Positions 24,342 through 38,200 of a DNA stretch of 64,000 nt are shown one piece after another. Under the pieces are notes generated by a model. That model was not told the DNA's origin and ran no database searches. It worked only from the letters and a program-made list of their open reading frames with translations. This DNA is from Norana najaformis (lineage: Eukaryota; Annelida; Clitellata; Crassiclitellata; Hormogastridae): positions 449,501 to 513,500 of the forward strand of contig OZ029919.1 in NCBI GenBank assembly GCA_964023275.1, given 5' to 3'. Position 1 is the first letter of the stretch, and every line of letters begins with the position of its first letter. Both the position numbers and the translations under genes were made by a program.

Positions 24342-25949
24342 CCGAGTGAAATGGGAAGGCAGCAGATTTGATGGTTGAGGGTGGGATTTCTTTAAAAACA
24401 CTTAAACAATGCACTGTGGTTAATCAATTCAGCACATAAGTAGGCACCAATCCGCCTCTTTAATTTGGCAATGAGTTGCATACAACATACACATCAAACT
24501 GAAATTACACAGCAAATCCAACAAACAAACAAGTCAACAGACATTTAATCATACACAGAGCTCCAAATACTTTCAGTTTCAACTAATATTTATAATTCAA
24601 TTAACTAACAAAACGTTCCTAGGCCAAACTCAACAACTTCACACACTGCAAGTATATACGATTAAAAGCACTGAATTCAAAAATTGCCAACAGAAACTCC
24701 AGAATGTTTCAAGCAAATACAGCCACTGAGTCTCTAACGATTCACAACAGATTCATTTAACACCGACAGACGTCCATTGGCAAAGGAAGAGAAGTTCTCA
24801 GGACAGTAAGAGACTGAGAGATATTAGAGCAAATGTTTTAGCTGAAGAAAAAGTGATATTTACAGAGAAAAGCCAGCAAAACTGTGATAAAACAAGTCAC
24901 AAGCACCGAAACAACGACCAAATGTCGAACATCTGTAAATAAAGACAAATAGGCAACAAGCGACAGTGCAACAGGAAAACGACAACGCTTCTTTGCCTAG
25001 CAATAGCACGTTGCACAAAAATACCAGATATGCACAGACAGTTGCTTCACATTGTTTACTGCACGCATACTACATTTCTCCGAATACATGAAACATCTGA
25101 ATAGCCAAGCGGAAAAGTCCATGGGTGCTGGAACTCTATATATACATTGCCCACTTCTACAGCCCCCTCCTCTGATATGACACCCTCTCTTATATATATT
25201 TATGTATCCATCAAGACATTTAATAGATCGCCTTTTAAGCATCTCACAAAGATGCTTTCATACCTCATATAAAGCAGTCTTTTGGACTCATTATTAAGAA
25301 CAACCTCATAAAAAGCCGAGTTTTAACGTCATCACTTTCCAAAGCTGAACTATGTGCTGACCACGTTATACAAGAATCTGTGTAATATTGAAATCCATTA
25401 AAATAAGGAGGTCCCGGTTGTCTTAGAACACCCGCCCAATTCTAACCCAAAACTAAAACACTGTCTTAAATCAGAAACTAAGCATTATAGTTAAAAAAAA
25501 CTGCAATGGTATTTTAAAACCATAACCTTGAGGGTATTGGTCTCACTCAGGTAATTTACAACACATCTAATATATGCCATGTAGAAAATGACCTGTTTTG
25601 CAAAGATGAAAACATTTATATTCTCAGACGTTTAATCTAGACTACTGCATGCCTCTTTTCAGCTCAGGCTCAGACCAACCACATGGAAGCATCGCAGCAA
25701 ATGCACCGTAATATCGTATGACGTAATATCACCGTGCTATTAATAGGATGAGATTCACAAACAAAATCAGACAAAAAATTTCGACCAAAAGTCATTGTAA
25801 CTCTAGAGAAAAGTCAACAAAGCACCTCACAATTTCTTAAATTAGTGGGCAGGAGAAAGTTGCAGAAGTGAGCAAAGAGGTGTGTGCTACAAAACACATA
25901 CAGTGTCGAGAGACCAAGTTCTGTGCTGCATGTGTGCATATTTGTGTGT

Positions 25950-25951
<2 letters not shown>

Positions 25952-26020
<69 letters not shown>

Positions 26021-26031
26021 GTATGCATGTA
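25952..26031. repeat. (AT)n microsatellite passing into (TATG)n
   Basis: About 28 uninterrupted AT units followed by TATG units. It lies 200 bases beyond the HECT gene stop codon, so it is probably transcribed as 3' UTR, where it would form a self-complementary hairpin. Tyr/Ile frames across it are artefacts. Confidence 0.95.
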
Positions 26032-26229
26032 TCAACGAGTGATAAACCAAGGAAGCCGCATAGCTGAATCATGTGACCTACAATTGAACTGTTCATCTGA
26101 GAGACCCAGTGAGCTGACATGAACAGAATCAGCACCAAAAACAACGACAAAGTTCCCTATGAAAATGAGTGCCATTTGATGCATTTGATCGTTTTCAGTT
26201 AGTCTTTTCTTGACGGTCCACTTGGCCGG

Positions 26230-29200
26230 TCAGCCACTGAGCGGATCGTCACGGTAGTGGATTGAATAGAGAAGACGTTCACGCATCAGTTCTTGCGTCG
26301 AATACTGAGGCAACTTGACCATGAACATGCAAGTCTCTGTACGGATGTAGCGCGAATTGGCGCTGCCGCCTATAAAACCAAGACAAACATCCATTCATTA
26401 GCACCTGTGCTAAAGTTCTTAAAAGGTGCAGTATAAATAGCCAGATATATACATGTGCATACATACATGCACTTATACATACATATATGCATACGTACAT
26501 ACATAAATACATACTAACAAACATAAATACATATATACCTACAGACATAAGCCATTATCATAATGCCCAAGGCATCAGTCGATGCTCACTTCAAGTCAAA
26601 ATCACAATCCAAAATCATAATCATTTGGAGAAGCCAAAGAGCTGGGAGAAATTCCTTACTCCCTATAAATCTCCTCTGGTACAGAACCCCACCAGCGCCC
26701 CACAGGGTGATGTTGAGCCTACCTGATCCGTCTGGAGGGGCGATCTTCATCGGGTAGGGTGGCACATGAGCTGCATCCGGTCCGAGGCTCTGGCAAGGAC
26801 AGATCTGTGGAATACGTTCCTGGTTGCAGGCGAACTTGATGAAGCGACAGAGTTCCTCTTGCGAGAAGCTCTCCAGAACGTTCCAGAAGAACTGGATGTG
26901 AGGATCCGTTTCAGTCAGGCCAACCTGGTAGATCGTGTGCATCTGGAACCAACCAATCACATCAATCACGTACATCGTTCAACGAAATAAGAAATCTATC
27001 ATTTGCTGACTGCATGAATCAAAGAAATTTGTTAAGCATGCCAGTTCCTGCGATTGCTCCTTTATAAAACTTTACTTAACCCTAACCGTGGAGCACAGGT
27101 AGAGCGCTTGGCTTGTAACGTGGAGAGTATGGGTTCGAGCCTCCACCTTTGAGATGGTTCCTCTAGTGGCCCAAATTAACTGCAAGCTTCTGATTTTAAA
27201 ACAAGGCAGATGCATGTAGGTATGTATCAAAGAACTTCATACAGTGCAATTTAAAAGTCTCAAAAGTATAGCACACAAACTTTCTAAACAAGTGATCTAA
27301 ACAATTGTGTTTTAAGGCACTTTAAAAATCCAAGACAAGGGGAAACATAGTAACTGAATGGTCAACCTTGAGAAACTCCAGGTTGACTTCTGGCAGTCCG
27401 CAAGTCTTGAATTCAGCATCGTATGGGGTCATCAGCATCAGCAGCTGGAGTGGAACTACGGATGCCAGGCCGGACTTTATCGCCAGCATCCTTTCTGCAC
27501 AGTGCAACTCTCTCATTCGCAGGCTACGAATGTTGTCGACATACTGCTGGCGATTCTCCCAGCTGGAAACACAAAGACACATGCGCCTGATGTTTCTCGG
27601 TTCTACCCCAAATCAACCGAATCTTCAGACTGCATTCTTTCTAAATCTTCTTCAGACCAACTTCTTTTTGACCCAACTAACTTCGGATTTCAACGCACAC
27701 ATCAACTGCACTATGCAGTATCCTTTGACCGATGCCTTGGGCATTATACAGCGGCGCCATAGAAGTTATCAGAACAGATCACGTTCAAAATATTTAGATT
27801 TCACATGGGCCCATTGACTAAACAAATGTATATCCTATACTTCATTGTTAAGACAGCATGGCTATACAGATAGCTAAGGCATATATTCTGCACAGACTAT
27901 CTCAATCCAGCCGCTGTATGCAGAAACTCAGAACTGCGGATGTATAAATCCTGTGTGAGTGCGCCAGTTTTGCACTGTTTTCTACCTGAGCTGAATCTTT
28001 TTTCCATTTTCAATCAGTTCCACTTCGTCGCCTTCAAGAGACGAATGAACAAAGAACGGCATCTGGTCGTTGCAGATGGTCACCAGTTCCTCCTCGTTCT
28101 CCGCCTAAAACGAACAAATCGTCTGATGAAAATGCTCAGGGAATGTTGCAGAAGCAAGGATCAGTTGCGATTGCTGCTGCTGTTGTGTTGAGAAGAGGAG
28201 AGGAGAAAAAAGTTCAGGGAATGTTGCGTTCACTGAACATCTTTCTCCTCTTCTCTTTTATGCTGTTGGTTGCAGGGAGCAAATGACCAGTGCATCTGCA
28301 ATTCAACGCTGGAGGATACACACGTATTATGGTCTTCTGTAAACATCGTTCAGCCCACAGAAGATTAGAGCTTGCACTTCAAATGTACGTCAGAGCACTA
28401 TGTCGTACAAATAGGTAATAAAGTCAGGGCAAATAATTATAAAATTATAATCATAAAATTATAATTAGCAAATTATAATTGGCAAATTAAAAATAGGTTG
28501 TTAGGTTAGTGCAAACAGTTGAATCTAACTTAAGACATAGGATCTGCGCCTTTCAACTGAGGTGAATGACAGATGAATGCATTGTACTCGCCATTTCAAT
28601 CTTCTTAATGTAGGTGTAGGTCACAGTGTCAGCGTCCTTGAGGTCAGTCACAGGGTCAAGGTCAATGCCTACGAGGTTTTTCCAGAAGACTGTTGCCAAG
28701 TCAAGGCCGAAGGGGATTCCGGCTCGGATGGCCACACCAAGCAGCTGCAGAAAACAAGGAAACAAAACAGGACAAAGTGCAATCAACTGTTTCGTTAACC
28801 ACTCATGCTGACCAATTCAGATAAAAATGATTAAGGACTTGCCAAAGGTCCCAGTGCAATAACCATCATGAGGGAGGCTCAAACTCATACTCTCCGCCAT
28901 CAGTGGCAGACTTAGCTATAAGCTATAGGGGGACGTCGTTTCGCCCCCCTTAGACCAAACCCATGCACGGTGGGCTGCCAGAATGTGATGCCCCTCTAGA
29001 AATGCCCTATGCCCCCACACAAGCAATCCTGGATCCGCCACTGCTCCGTATGACAAGCCAAGCATTCTAACAACTCGGCTGCCATGCCCCTCAGAGCAAC
29101 TGAATTACCTGTAATGATCTGCAAAAGAAGAAAGACTCAATACAAGTCCTCACCTGCCCAAAGAACTGGAGAATCTTTTCTTCAGAGAAGGTCATGGGGT

Positions 29201-32200
29201 CGGACGACAGAAGGTACTTTCCACAGCTCTTGTAGCCGAGAGTGGAAGGCGAGGGAATCAGAACATTGAGACTTCCATGCTCCAATTCCTTTATCACGTG
29301 CCAGAGAAAATGGCGAAAGGATCCACCTTCACAAAAACCACATAACCACCAACAAAGCTAGGGATCAGCCATTTATTTATTTATTTAATACACTTATTAT
29401 AAGTAAGTAAGTAAGTAGTAATGGTAACGCATTGTTTAACATGCCAGATTAGACAAACTTCGTTAATCTTATCTAAATTTGATCGGGAGACGTCTGCAAC
29501 ACCATAACAGCAACGTACAAAGCATCGATCTATGGTTGCTTCCCAAAGATTAGATCCGATTAGATTAGAAAAGAAGACAATCGATTCAACGTCCCTAGAA
29601 ATCACAAGACTGGAAGAGATAAGATAGGAAGAGTTACTTGTTCCTTGGACTTCCTCTCCAACGAATCGGACGTTGAATGCGTACGTTGGGTCTCCTCCCT
29701 TTGCCAGTGGGACGCACAGCTGGGTCGATGAGATGGCAGACAGCTGCTTGAAGGCCTGGCTCAAGTACGTCTCCATCGGAGATCTCTGCTCATCTGGACA
29801 ACGACAAAGAAACCTCACATTCGCAGATCATATCAATTGGTTGTTCCATCCTTATCAAATGGCTTCATCAGGTTCGAAAGGTCACTCCAAATGAACAACC
29901 TCTATCTGACCCTTCATCCTAGGTCAACTCCCCTTCATTCCAAATGAACAACCTCTATCTGACCCTTCATCCTAGGTCAACTCCCCTTCACTCCAAATGA
30001 ACAACCTCTGTATGACCCTACACCCTAGGTCAACTCCCCTTTACCCTAAAGAGCAACTTCGGTATAACTCTTGACATACATAAATATTGCACTACCCATA
30101 TAACTTCAAACAGCATAAACCTGACGAACATACACTGCAGCCTCAAGTACTGTTACAGCACCACAAAGTAGAAATCCGTAATTTGCTTAACACAATAAAA
30201 TGCTGATGAAAAAGAAGATCGTCTTACACTGGAGCTGGAAGCTGTCAAGCGGATTAAGAACGACCTCTGGAGCCGGTTGATCCGTCTTACGCAGAGCGGT
30301 GCTGTTCAGTACCTGGTTGACGAACTCCATCTTTGTGTCGTAGAAGATGAGACCTCGAGCATCGGAGACGAGGGACGCAATGCAGTGCGGCAGGAGACGA
30401 CAAAGAGAAGGTCGGAGGTCAACCAACGGAAGAAAGAAGGTTGACAGCATTTCGTTCAACGACTGAATCAATGCAAAACGCAGACGAATGCTCTCCACAG
30501 GAACGTCTGAAATAATTTCAGAACAATTGCATTCAAGCCCCGAAACAAGAAACCCATAAATCTGTATTTTGCGCATTACAAGCCGAGCACTCTAACCGAT
30601 CGGCTATCGTGCCCCACAATTATTATTATTATTATAAGAAGATTTATAAAGCGCTAGTTAATGAAACTTAATGCACTGCAAAAGCTTATTATTCATGTAT
30701 TTCACACGTGCAAAGTGACTGTTAAGAAAACTTGGCGACCATCGACTGATGCACAGTACGTCATTACTGAGGCGTCTCAACAGAAGTTCCCATTACTAAA
30801 GCCACCAAGAATCGCAGTAAAAAATACGCGTCTAGGAAGCGATGAGTTCCTGATTATTGTCGTTGTTCTGCCGAGACCTTGTAGGAGACTGTATCTGCAG
30901 CTGTTGACTTCTGCTTCTTCCAGGTAGACTTCGTGAGGATGGAGGGCGAACGGAGAGAGGGCGACGCGGTGGCACAGACGGTTGACCAACTGGACGAGAC
31001 TCGTGTCCATCTCGGGCGTCCACTGCAAACACATCTGCTGCGCCTGACTCCGGTCGATACAAGCACATCTGCCGCACACAGCAAATACACAGCTTAACGT
31101 AACATGACAGTAATGTAAAGCTACTTTTAAGACTGTTTAAGATGAATAAATGAACGAATGAACTAATGAAAGACTGAGCATGAAGAATTGATTGCCACCT
31201 GAATCGATGACCTGTAAGTAAGTAAGCACTCGGACCGAGGGACGGAGAGAGATGCTGCTGTTACCTGGCGAACTGGATATCGAATCCACAGGCGAAGAGC
31301 GATCGCCAAACGACACGAACGTCCTCACGCACTTTGTCCGAGACAAAAGACAGGAAACGATCCAGAGTCAACGTATTCTCCTCGTCCTTCAGTTGTTCCT
31401 AATTGAAAACAAACATCACGACATCACTTGGGGCTTTTGCAAGGCAAACAGGCACGTAGGAAAGAAATACACATTTGTTAAAGCAGAGAGAGACAGAGAA
31501 AGAGACAGAGAGACAGGCAGATATCCAAACAGACAGATAGACGGATACAGGGTGTAATACTGTATGCTTGGCATCTATATATATATATATATTGTACCTG
31601 GATCCACTTATGCGTCTGAATATCTATGTAGCTACTTTAAAGATTCTCCCAAAGACGAGATTGATAGCAACATGTCAAAGGTTGACAAGTGCTGTGACAG
31701 AAAGGAATTCCTTCAAACTATGTCACCATCACAGCCAGTTTTCTTCAGACAGAAATACAAATGTCCCGCTGGGGTAAAGCGCCATCTGGTGTCACCTGCC
31801 TTGCTCGGTCTGGACAAAGTCTTAGGGGAAGTGCTCTGCTTCAGCTGTTTCTCCGGAGTCTCTCGGACTTTCGTCTTCTTTTCAGCCAAACTGGTCCTGC
31901 AAAGTCATCCACACACTGACAACTTTAGACGTCAGAACCAACGTCAACAGACTGATGGAGTGATCAACAGGCTAACATTTAGATGATGATCCCTAGTTAC
32001 TCAAATCTTTAAACTGTTTTGTCAAAAATGACAAAAAAGGCAGAGAGCAACAATTCTACAATGTTTGAATATCATAGCTACATAAAGCATTAAAAATTCA
32101 AAATAAAAAATTCATATAGAAAATAAGTTTTATTTCTATATTTATATTCTTAAAATTTTATATTCATTTATTTTTAGCACTTTTGTACAAACACACAAAG

Positions 32201-35200
32201 TAAATTTGAACCTGAGATGCAGAAACCTAATATGGCAGACAATTCAATATTTCTTCGTTAGTTACTGGTCAAACTTGCCTCCAAGTTTGTTTACGAGCAA
32301 TAGCGTAATGTAATGGGATATTACCGAGACCATCTTTCGCTCCAAACTGAAAATTTACCTTTTCCGATCTAATTATGGTTCTTAATGTTTCCTATTGCCC
32401 GGTTTTAATGTGCACTTCTGAACTTTGTAAGGAAGGCATCTTCAAATTACAGTTGCATTGTACTGTACTGTAGGTGTCAAAGAAAGCAAGTATAGAAGCC
32501 ATACACGAGTCCTAACTTTGGCGCTTCTGAAAGGTTCCCTCAAGTCACCACAGAAATGTTGAGATATACACATATACATACTTGCTGCCGATGCCAGTCA
32601 CCACCTTTTCCTTTGAAGTCTTCAAAGGTTTCTTGTACGTCTTGGACGACTTCTTATCGGTCCTAATCAACAGAATCAACACGAGAACATCCATGAGAAC
32701 GGACAGGCACCATGTATGAACAAGTCATGTTGTATCACCAGTAGATTTCAAATGAGAAAATGAAACAGCACTTGTAAAATAACTCACTTTATCAATAAAT
32801 ACAGAATTTTAATTGGTTATGCTTCCGAATTAAAGATGTGATCAAAAGCCGGAAAAATGTTGATTAGTGGCTTTCGTAATGACTCATGTGGCCTTAGATT
32901 TCTAAAAGACCAATACAGCCTTAAAGAAAAAGTCTATGAAAAGGTTTAGTTTCTTCTCTAAAATGCTATTGTAGCAATCTTTAATAATAATAACGAGAGC
33001 TAATGACACATATATGTATGTATATAAAATCCCATGACATTTTGAGATGCCATTGCACGGCAATGCCTTAACCATTGAGTTCAGACACTTCCTTCAATAA
33101 TAACAATAATAATAATAATTATTATTATTATAATTTCAATAATAAAAAGAATAATAGTATAGTAATAATAATAAGACAATTTATACACCGATAATAATAA
33201 TGGTTTATAGCTAGGAACAATTTCAATAGGTGTTAGTTTGAAGAATAATAAAACGAGTAATTTTTTGTTGACTAACTCTTCTTTGTCGGCGATCTTTTGA
33301 ACTCCGTATCGTCTCAGGACCTGCGTCACGTGTTCCTGCAATGACTTCTTTGGCGGACGAGTCGTCACAAAGAAAGGGAACATCAGGTTTGCCGACGCTG
33401 GCATCATGATCTGTTCGGCAGTCAGGTAGATGTAGCCGGAATCATGCTTCTCGTCTGAAATGCCGACTCGCTGTTCAAGAACGATAAAGCAGCTGTGAAA
33501 GACTTCCGTCAGGGCCACGACAGCGCTGTCACAAAGGTCGTAGGTCGCTCGGCTTGTGACGATCTTGTCCAGCAGGTAGCACTCGAGAGCGGGGTTGCCG
33601 AGTTCCGTGGTGAAGAGCATCGGATTGACAGTCGAGACGGCGAAGACGTCTTCAGGAAGATCGGTCAAGTCCTGCGGCTCAAGAAGCTCGCTGAGAATGC
33701 TCAGCTTGGTTTTAGCAATCGCTTTCAAAGCCAATTCGAGCTTCGACTTGCAGCGCAGCTGAAGAACAGCGCAGCCCTTGAGGTGCTCAGCTTCCGCAAC
33801 ATCCGGTTGGCCGTTGCCATCCTTGTTGCCAGCCAGAGTTGGGTCTGTCTGTGAAACATTTGGCCCAGCAGGTGTCTGGCTTTTTGGGTGTTCTTCAACA
33901 GGTAAGTAGAGGTCTTCCATGAAAAGGCCACCAGCAGATGCCAAGGTCTTGTAGAGAGCAGTCCGAACCAAGCGTGCATTCATCTTCGTAGGGATGTTTG
34001 AAACAACCAGCACACGACAGTGGGCCGTACAGTCGGTCAGCGTGACCGAAGCGTCTGCAACTGCATCCATTGTCACCGAGTGACCGACAGGGTCCAAGCG
34101 AACGAGATAGCGAAGGATCTGTGACATGGTCAGCGCTCGGTGGAACCACAGCTGCTCTTCCGGTTTCGATCCAGGACAGATGCTGGAGACACTTGCACTG
34201 CTGCTCGGCACCGGAGACGGCACAAGTGCTCCGGTGCTCATGCTCGTGAGTGGACTCGCGCTCACTGGGCTGTCACTCTCGCTCGTGGTTCGACGTGGAC
34301 TGGTACCTCGCTTTGGCGTGCTGCTACCCCTTTCACGCTTTGCTTTAATCTTTTTCCGCTTCGACGGAGATGCCAGAAGCGACGTCATCGACCCCTTGCC
34401 ATCTGGCGACAGCATGTCAGAGCTGGCAGACGGACTGCAAGCAGTGTCAGTGCTGCTGACATGAGTCGAGAGAATTGGCGCTGTTACCTCAGCAACTGCC
34501 AGGCACAGCTCGACGAGCGACTGCAGGTAGACGGAATACCTGGCCAAGGTGTGCTTCTCCGCTTGTCGTAACTTCGCCTCCTCCTCGTACAGACGACAGA
34601 CTTCGAGTTGCAGCTGAGCAAAGAGAGCCTTTGAGCCGCTCAGCACTGGTGACAGGTTGGGCACGATGCCAGACGACCCGATCTCCGACTGGTAGACGAG
34701 ACGCAGGGTCTGTGCGAGCAGGTGGAAGACGATCTCCTTAACGGGTGCCGGAACGTCGGTGCGGCTCAGGTATCCCGTCAAGAGTTCAATGATGCGTAAC
34801 AAGACTGAAGAGGGAATCAGAGTAGTGTCAACACGCCACGAACAGCCGCTTCTTGCCTCATTTGACCTCATGGAATCATCTTCTCTCCCCAGCAGGACAT
34901 TTCCTGAATCATAGTCCATCTTTGTGAACTGAAACTTGAACTGGCATGAAACCAGAGTCTCGATGTAAGCGATGGCAAGCGGCAGTTGAGGTGGCACTCC
35001 GTGAATCGTAATAATCATTCCAGGAGGAGGCGATATTCCGACCCTGACGTGTACCAAGTCAGCCGGAACGATCACTGGAGTGTAGCGATCGGTTGGATCT
35101 CCGGATGATTCGATGTCGCGAGGATAGCAGACGACTTCCTGTTTGCTAGAGGATCCACTCTTCTTGATGCGGTGGCCTCGATAGACGAACACTCTTCCCC

Positions 35201-38200
35201 AAGGACCTTTGTACAACGACATACTAAACACAGACAATGCGTCTTTAGCAACCTAGGCATCACACACCCAATAACACCTACTATCTTTGCCAAAGGGCCT
35301 CTCACCAATTTCACTTGGCAGATACCATCGACCGATGCCTTGCACATTATTACAGAACAGTGGAACTTATCAAACTACATCTAGCATATATGTATAGAAC
35401 AAACTGAATAACTGATAAATAATTAAATTAAATTGAATAAAATAAATAATTTGATAAATTGCTTCAATTGCCAGAGTAAGTTTTAACTGCAAACTGTAGA
35501 AAAAAGCAGAAATTGTTCTGTGATCAGAACTCAATGTCACTGTTATATTTTGCCCCTCAGGTTATAAACTCGGGAAGGCGAGATAAGACTGAATCAGTCT
35601 GTCTAGACAGCCACCTGGTGGACGGCAGCTGAGAAGATAGAGAAACGACTCACTCCTTTTTGATCGCTTTTGGATCAGCACGACAAGAAACGACGAGGAA
35701 AGACATCGTTGGAAAGTGAACATCTGTGCAGATCTTGGTTTCCGACACCGGGAATTCCTCACATGGAAACATCTCTGGTGCCGTCTGCAAAACAAAGCGC
35801 GTCTAGTCCGAGTCAATCCAGAAACTTCTATAGTGCTGTTATCCTAATACATGGATGGGATCCTAAGTGTCACCTGATGTTTAGAACTGATTGTGTTGTA
35901 GTGCTAGATTTACAGAAGGCAGAGATAATACTACTAATAATAACAATAACAATAATAATCCAACATAACATAACTGTACATCTTTATAAAACCAGGCTAA
36001 CGACCCATACCTGTAGACAAACACAGATCTGATTGGTCAGCTCGAGCACATAGTCTTCCCCCTGATTTGCCGCTCGAACTATTGCGACGCGAAGCTCCTC
36101 CTTCAGCCGGGCCGACATCGTGTCTTCGTAGAATGTATCTGCGAGCGACAGAGCACAGAGCGAGCAGAGTCGCTCAATGGAACGCGCCGTCTGCAGAGCA
36201 GATGCTGCAATCGACCCGTGCGACTCGGGAGGAGCGAGTAACTCGTTCGACAACAGCTGAAGATTTTTGACGTCGAGTTCCTGAAGAAGAGCGGCACTCG
36301 CAGCAGCCGAGCCGAGCGAAGATGAGCAGCAGACGGAAGCCATTGCCGGACTGTTGCACTGGCTGATCAGCTCCAGTAGAGCGGAGCGACAGAACATCCG
36401 CGACAACAGACACTCCGTCTTCAAAAGTTCCCTATGCAACGACAACAAAACAACAGCCTTCAACGTAACAGGAAATATTCAGTAACTCTTCAATTTATTT
36501 AATTATTTTATTTTTATTTATTTATTTTTAAAATGTCAATCTCTGGACACAGCTATGCTCAGCTGAGTTTTCCTCATTAATTGTTAAGGGCATTCAGATA
36601 TTTTTCAAACACACATTAACACCACATCCAACAAACAAACACAAAAACCGACCTACAAATCTTAAAACGATAAATTAAATCCACTGGGGCCCATTAGAAA
36701 TTAACAACTTACCACAACACACGCATCTGTGAGGTTCTACAAAGGCGCTATATAAATAGCCAGATACATACATACATACGTTCACCTATTGAGTTTCGAC
36801 TGGGCTTCTTCAACGGACTGTCACTTCTCACAACAGACTCACTTAAACGACCATCGATCAATGACCTGTGTATTGTGAAAAAGGCGCTACAGAAGTCATT
36901 ACATAAGATTTGATTAGATTAGAACAAATGTTGACATCTGCAGCCAAGCGGACCAACTTGTGAATGTCGATGTTCGAGACGTCCAGCGTTTTATGGCGTC
37001 CAACAATGAATGACGACTTCCTGTATCCAGGCGCCGGTCTCTCCAGCATCTCCAGCGGATACCAGTAACGGACAAGAATACCTTCGCTACGCAGGTACGT
37101 CTCTATCTCAACCAGCTCGGTTGCCTAGCAACACAGAGTAACAGAAAAACTTAAACAAAGCAAAACCGAAAAAAGCAGGATGACTGCCTGCAATTAAGAT
37201 TAATTTAGGCTAGATTAAGATCAACTGAGGGTATCTTATGATAATTTACCAGGTAAGTGGCTTGTGACTACGTCTTTCCATTCTAACCAAATGCAAGTTA
37301 AACAACCCATGAAATCGAAACCTCACCTGATCGATGTCCAGAACGACGCCCATAAGTCCGAACGTCTTGAGCATGCTACGCACTGCAAACTTTGGTAGAA
37401 GGATTGTTCCAGTGGGAGACGTCTGCTGCGACAGCGTCTTGATGACGACAACGGTTCCCTTGTGCAGGCGGTCGATTGTGAACTTAGCCAGTTCGTCCTT
37501 GATGTCTTCCATCGTAGGAAGATGGAGATCACGTGGCATTCCGCCGTTCTCTTCGTACAGAAACTCTACCGTCTGTCGCGCGATGTCCGTCATGCCTGTC
37601 ACATGTTAAGATACAAGATGAGAGAAAGACAGACAGACAGACACACAGAGAGACAGACAGAGACAGAGAGAGGAAGAGAGAGAGAAAGAGAGACACAGAG
37701 AGAGCACACTCAACTTTCATAATTCCCCCATATCCACATTTCAAACGCCTCCAGGTGCCACTTTAACTTATCCAGGTCTAATCTAATCCAACTTCATCTG
37801 ATGACTTTTGTTCCGCTAGAAAAATTACAGCCACCGACAGCAAAATGTAGAGTTGAAAACAGAACATCTTCCACTTACATCTCTAAAGTGTTGCTAAACC
37901 AGAGAAATTACCCACAACAAGGCAACGTCAGACAACCACCAACCTAACTGCAGAGCTCCTCTGATCTGCTCCAGGCCGTCCTTTCTCTCTGCTTCATTAC
38001 GAAAACGGCGCCTGATGACAGGGAAGACTTTCTGTTCCCATGCTTTGACGAGCAACGTGTAGTTGTCCTCTGCTGGTTCACTGTCGTCTTTTTCATCCAA
38101 GTCAGATTCGTCATCGATGTTCGCTTGCTGCGTACGAGCGTCCGGACCGGTTCTTGTTAGATTACTGTAACTCATCGACAGCTTATAGTGCGACGAAACC

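Larger units (their letters stand above)
23696..26229. other. Intergenic region between SMARCB1 start and the HECT gene stop
   Basis: About 2.5 kb that must hold the SMARCB1 promoter on the right of 23695 and the 3' UTR of the minus-strand HECT gene left of 26230. Both genes run leftward, so this is a head-to-tail arrangement. It contains repeat C fragment 24063-24124, repeat D copy 24164-24341 and a long AT microsatellite (25952-26031). No TATA box or convincing minus-strand AATAAA could be fixed by eye. Confidence 0.4.
26230..30506 (-). other. HECT catalytic domain exons of the HECTD4-like gene
   Basis: Eight exons encode the C-terminal HECT module. Recognisable blocks are EARGLIFYD-like DARGLIFYDTKMEFVNQVLN, the GSFRHFLWHVIKELE segment, ILQFFGQLLGVAIRAG, the E2-binding lobe LDLATVFWKNLVG, the C-lobe FIKFACNQERIP and PPYPMKIAPPDGSG. 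The catalytic cysteine is in TETCMFMVKLPQYS; its codon is at 26329-26331. The protein ends YRDDPLSG. The cysteine and the aromatic/acidic tail are intact, so catalytic competence is expected. Confidence 0.92.

Noticed and set aside
25814-26150. Tyr-Ile repeat frames on both strands
   Set aside because: (AT)n microsatellite translation.
29905-30045. Possible CRISPR-like array of repeats
   Set aside because: Contiguous 53-bp tandem units without unique spacers, in an animal intron.
31600-31640. An 18-nt microexon candidate between HECT exons 31800-31896 and 31265-31398
   Set aside because: Bounded by AG and GT on the minus strand but it introduces a stop in the required phase.
34126-34741. 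Overlapping plus-strand open frames opposite the long HECT exon
   Set aside because: Shadows of the real minus-strand coding frame; Ser/Arg-rich composition follows from the sense codons.
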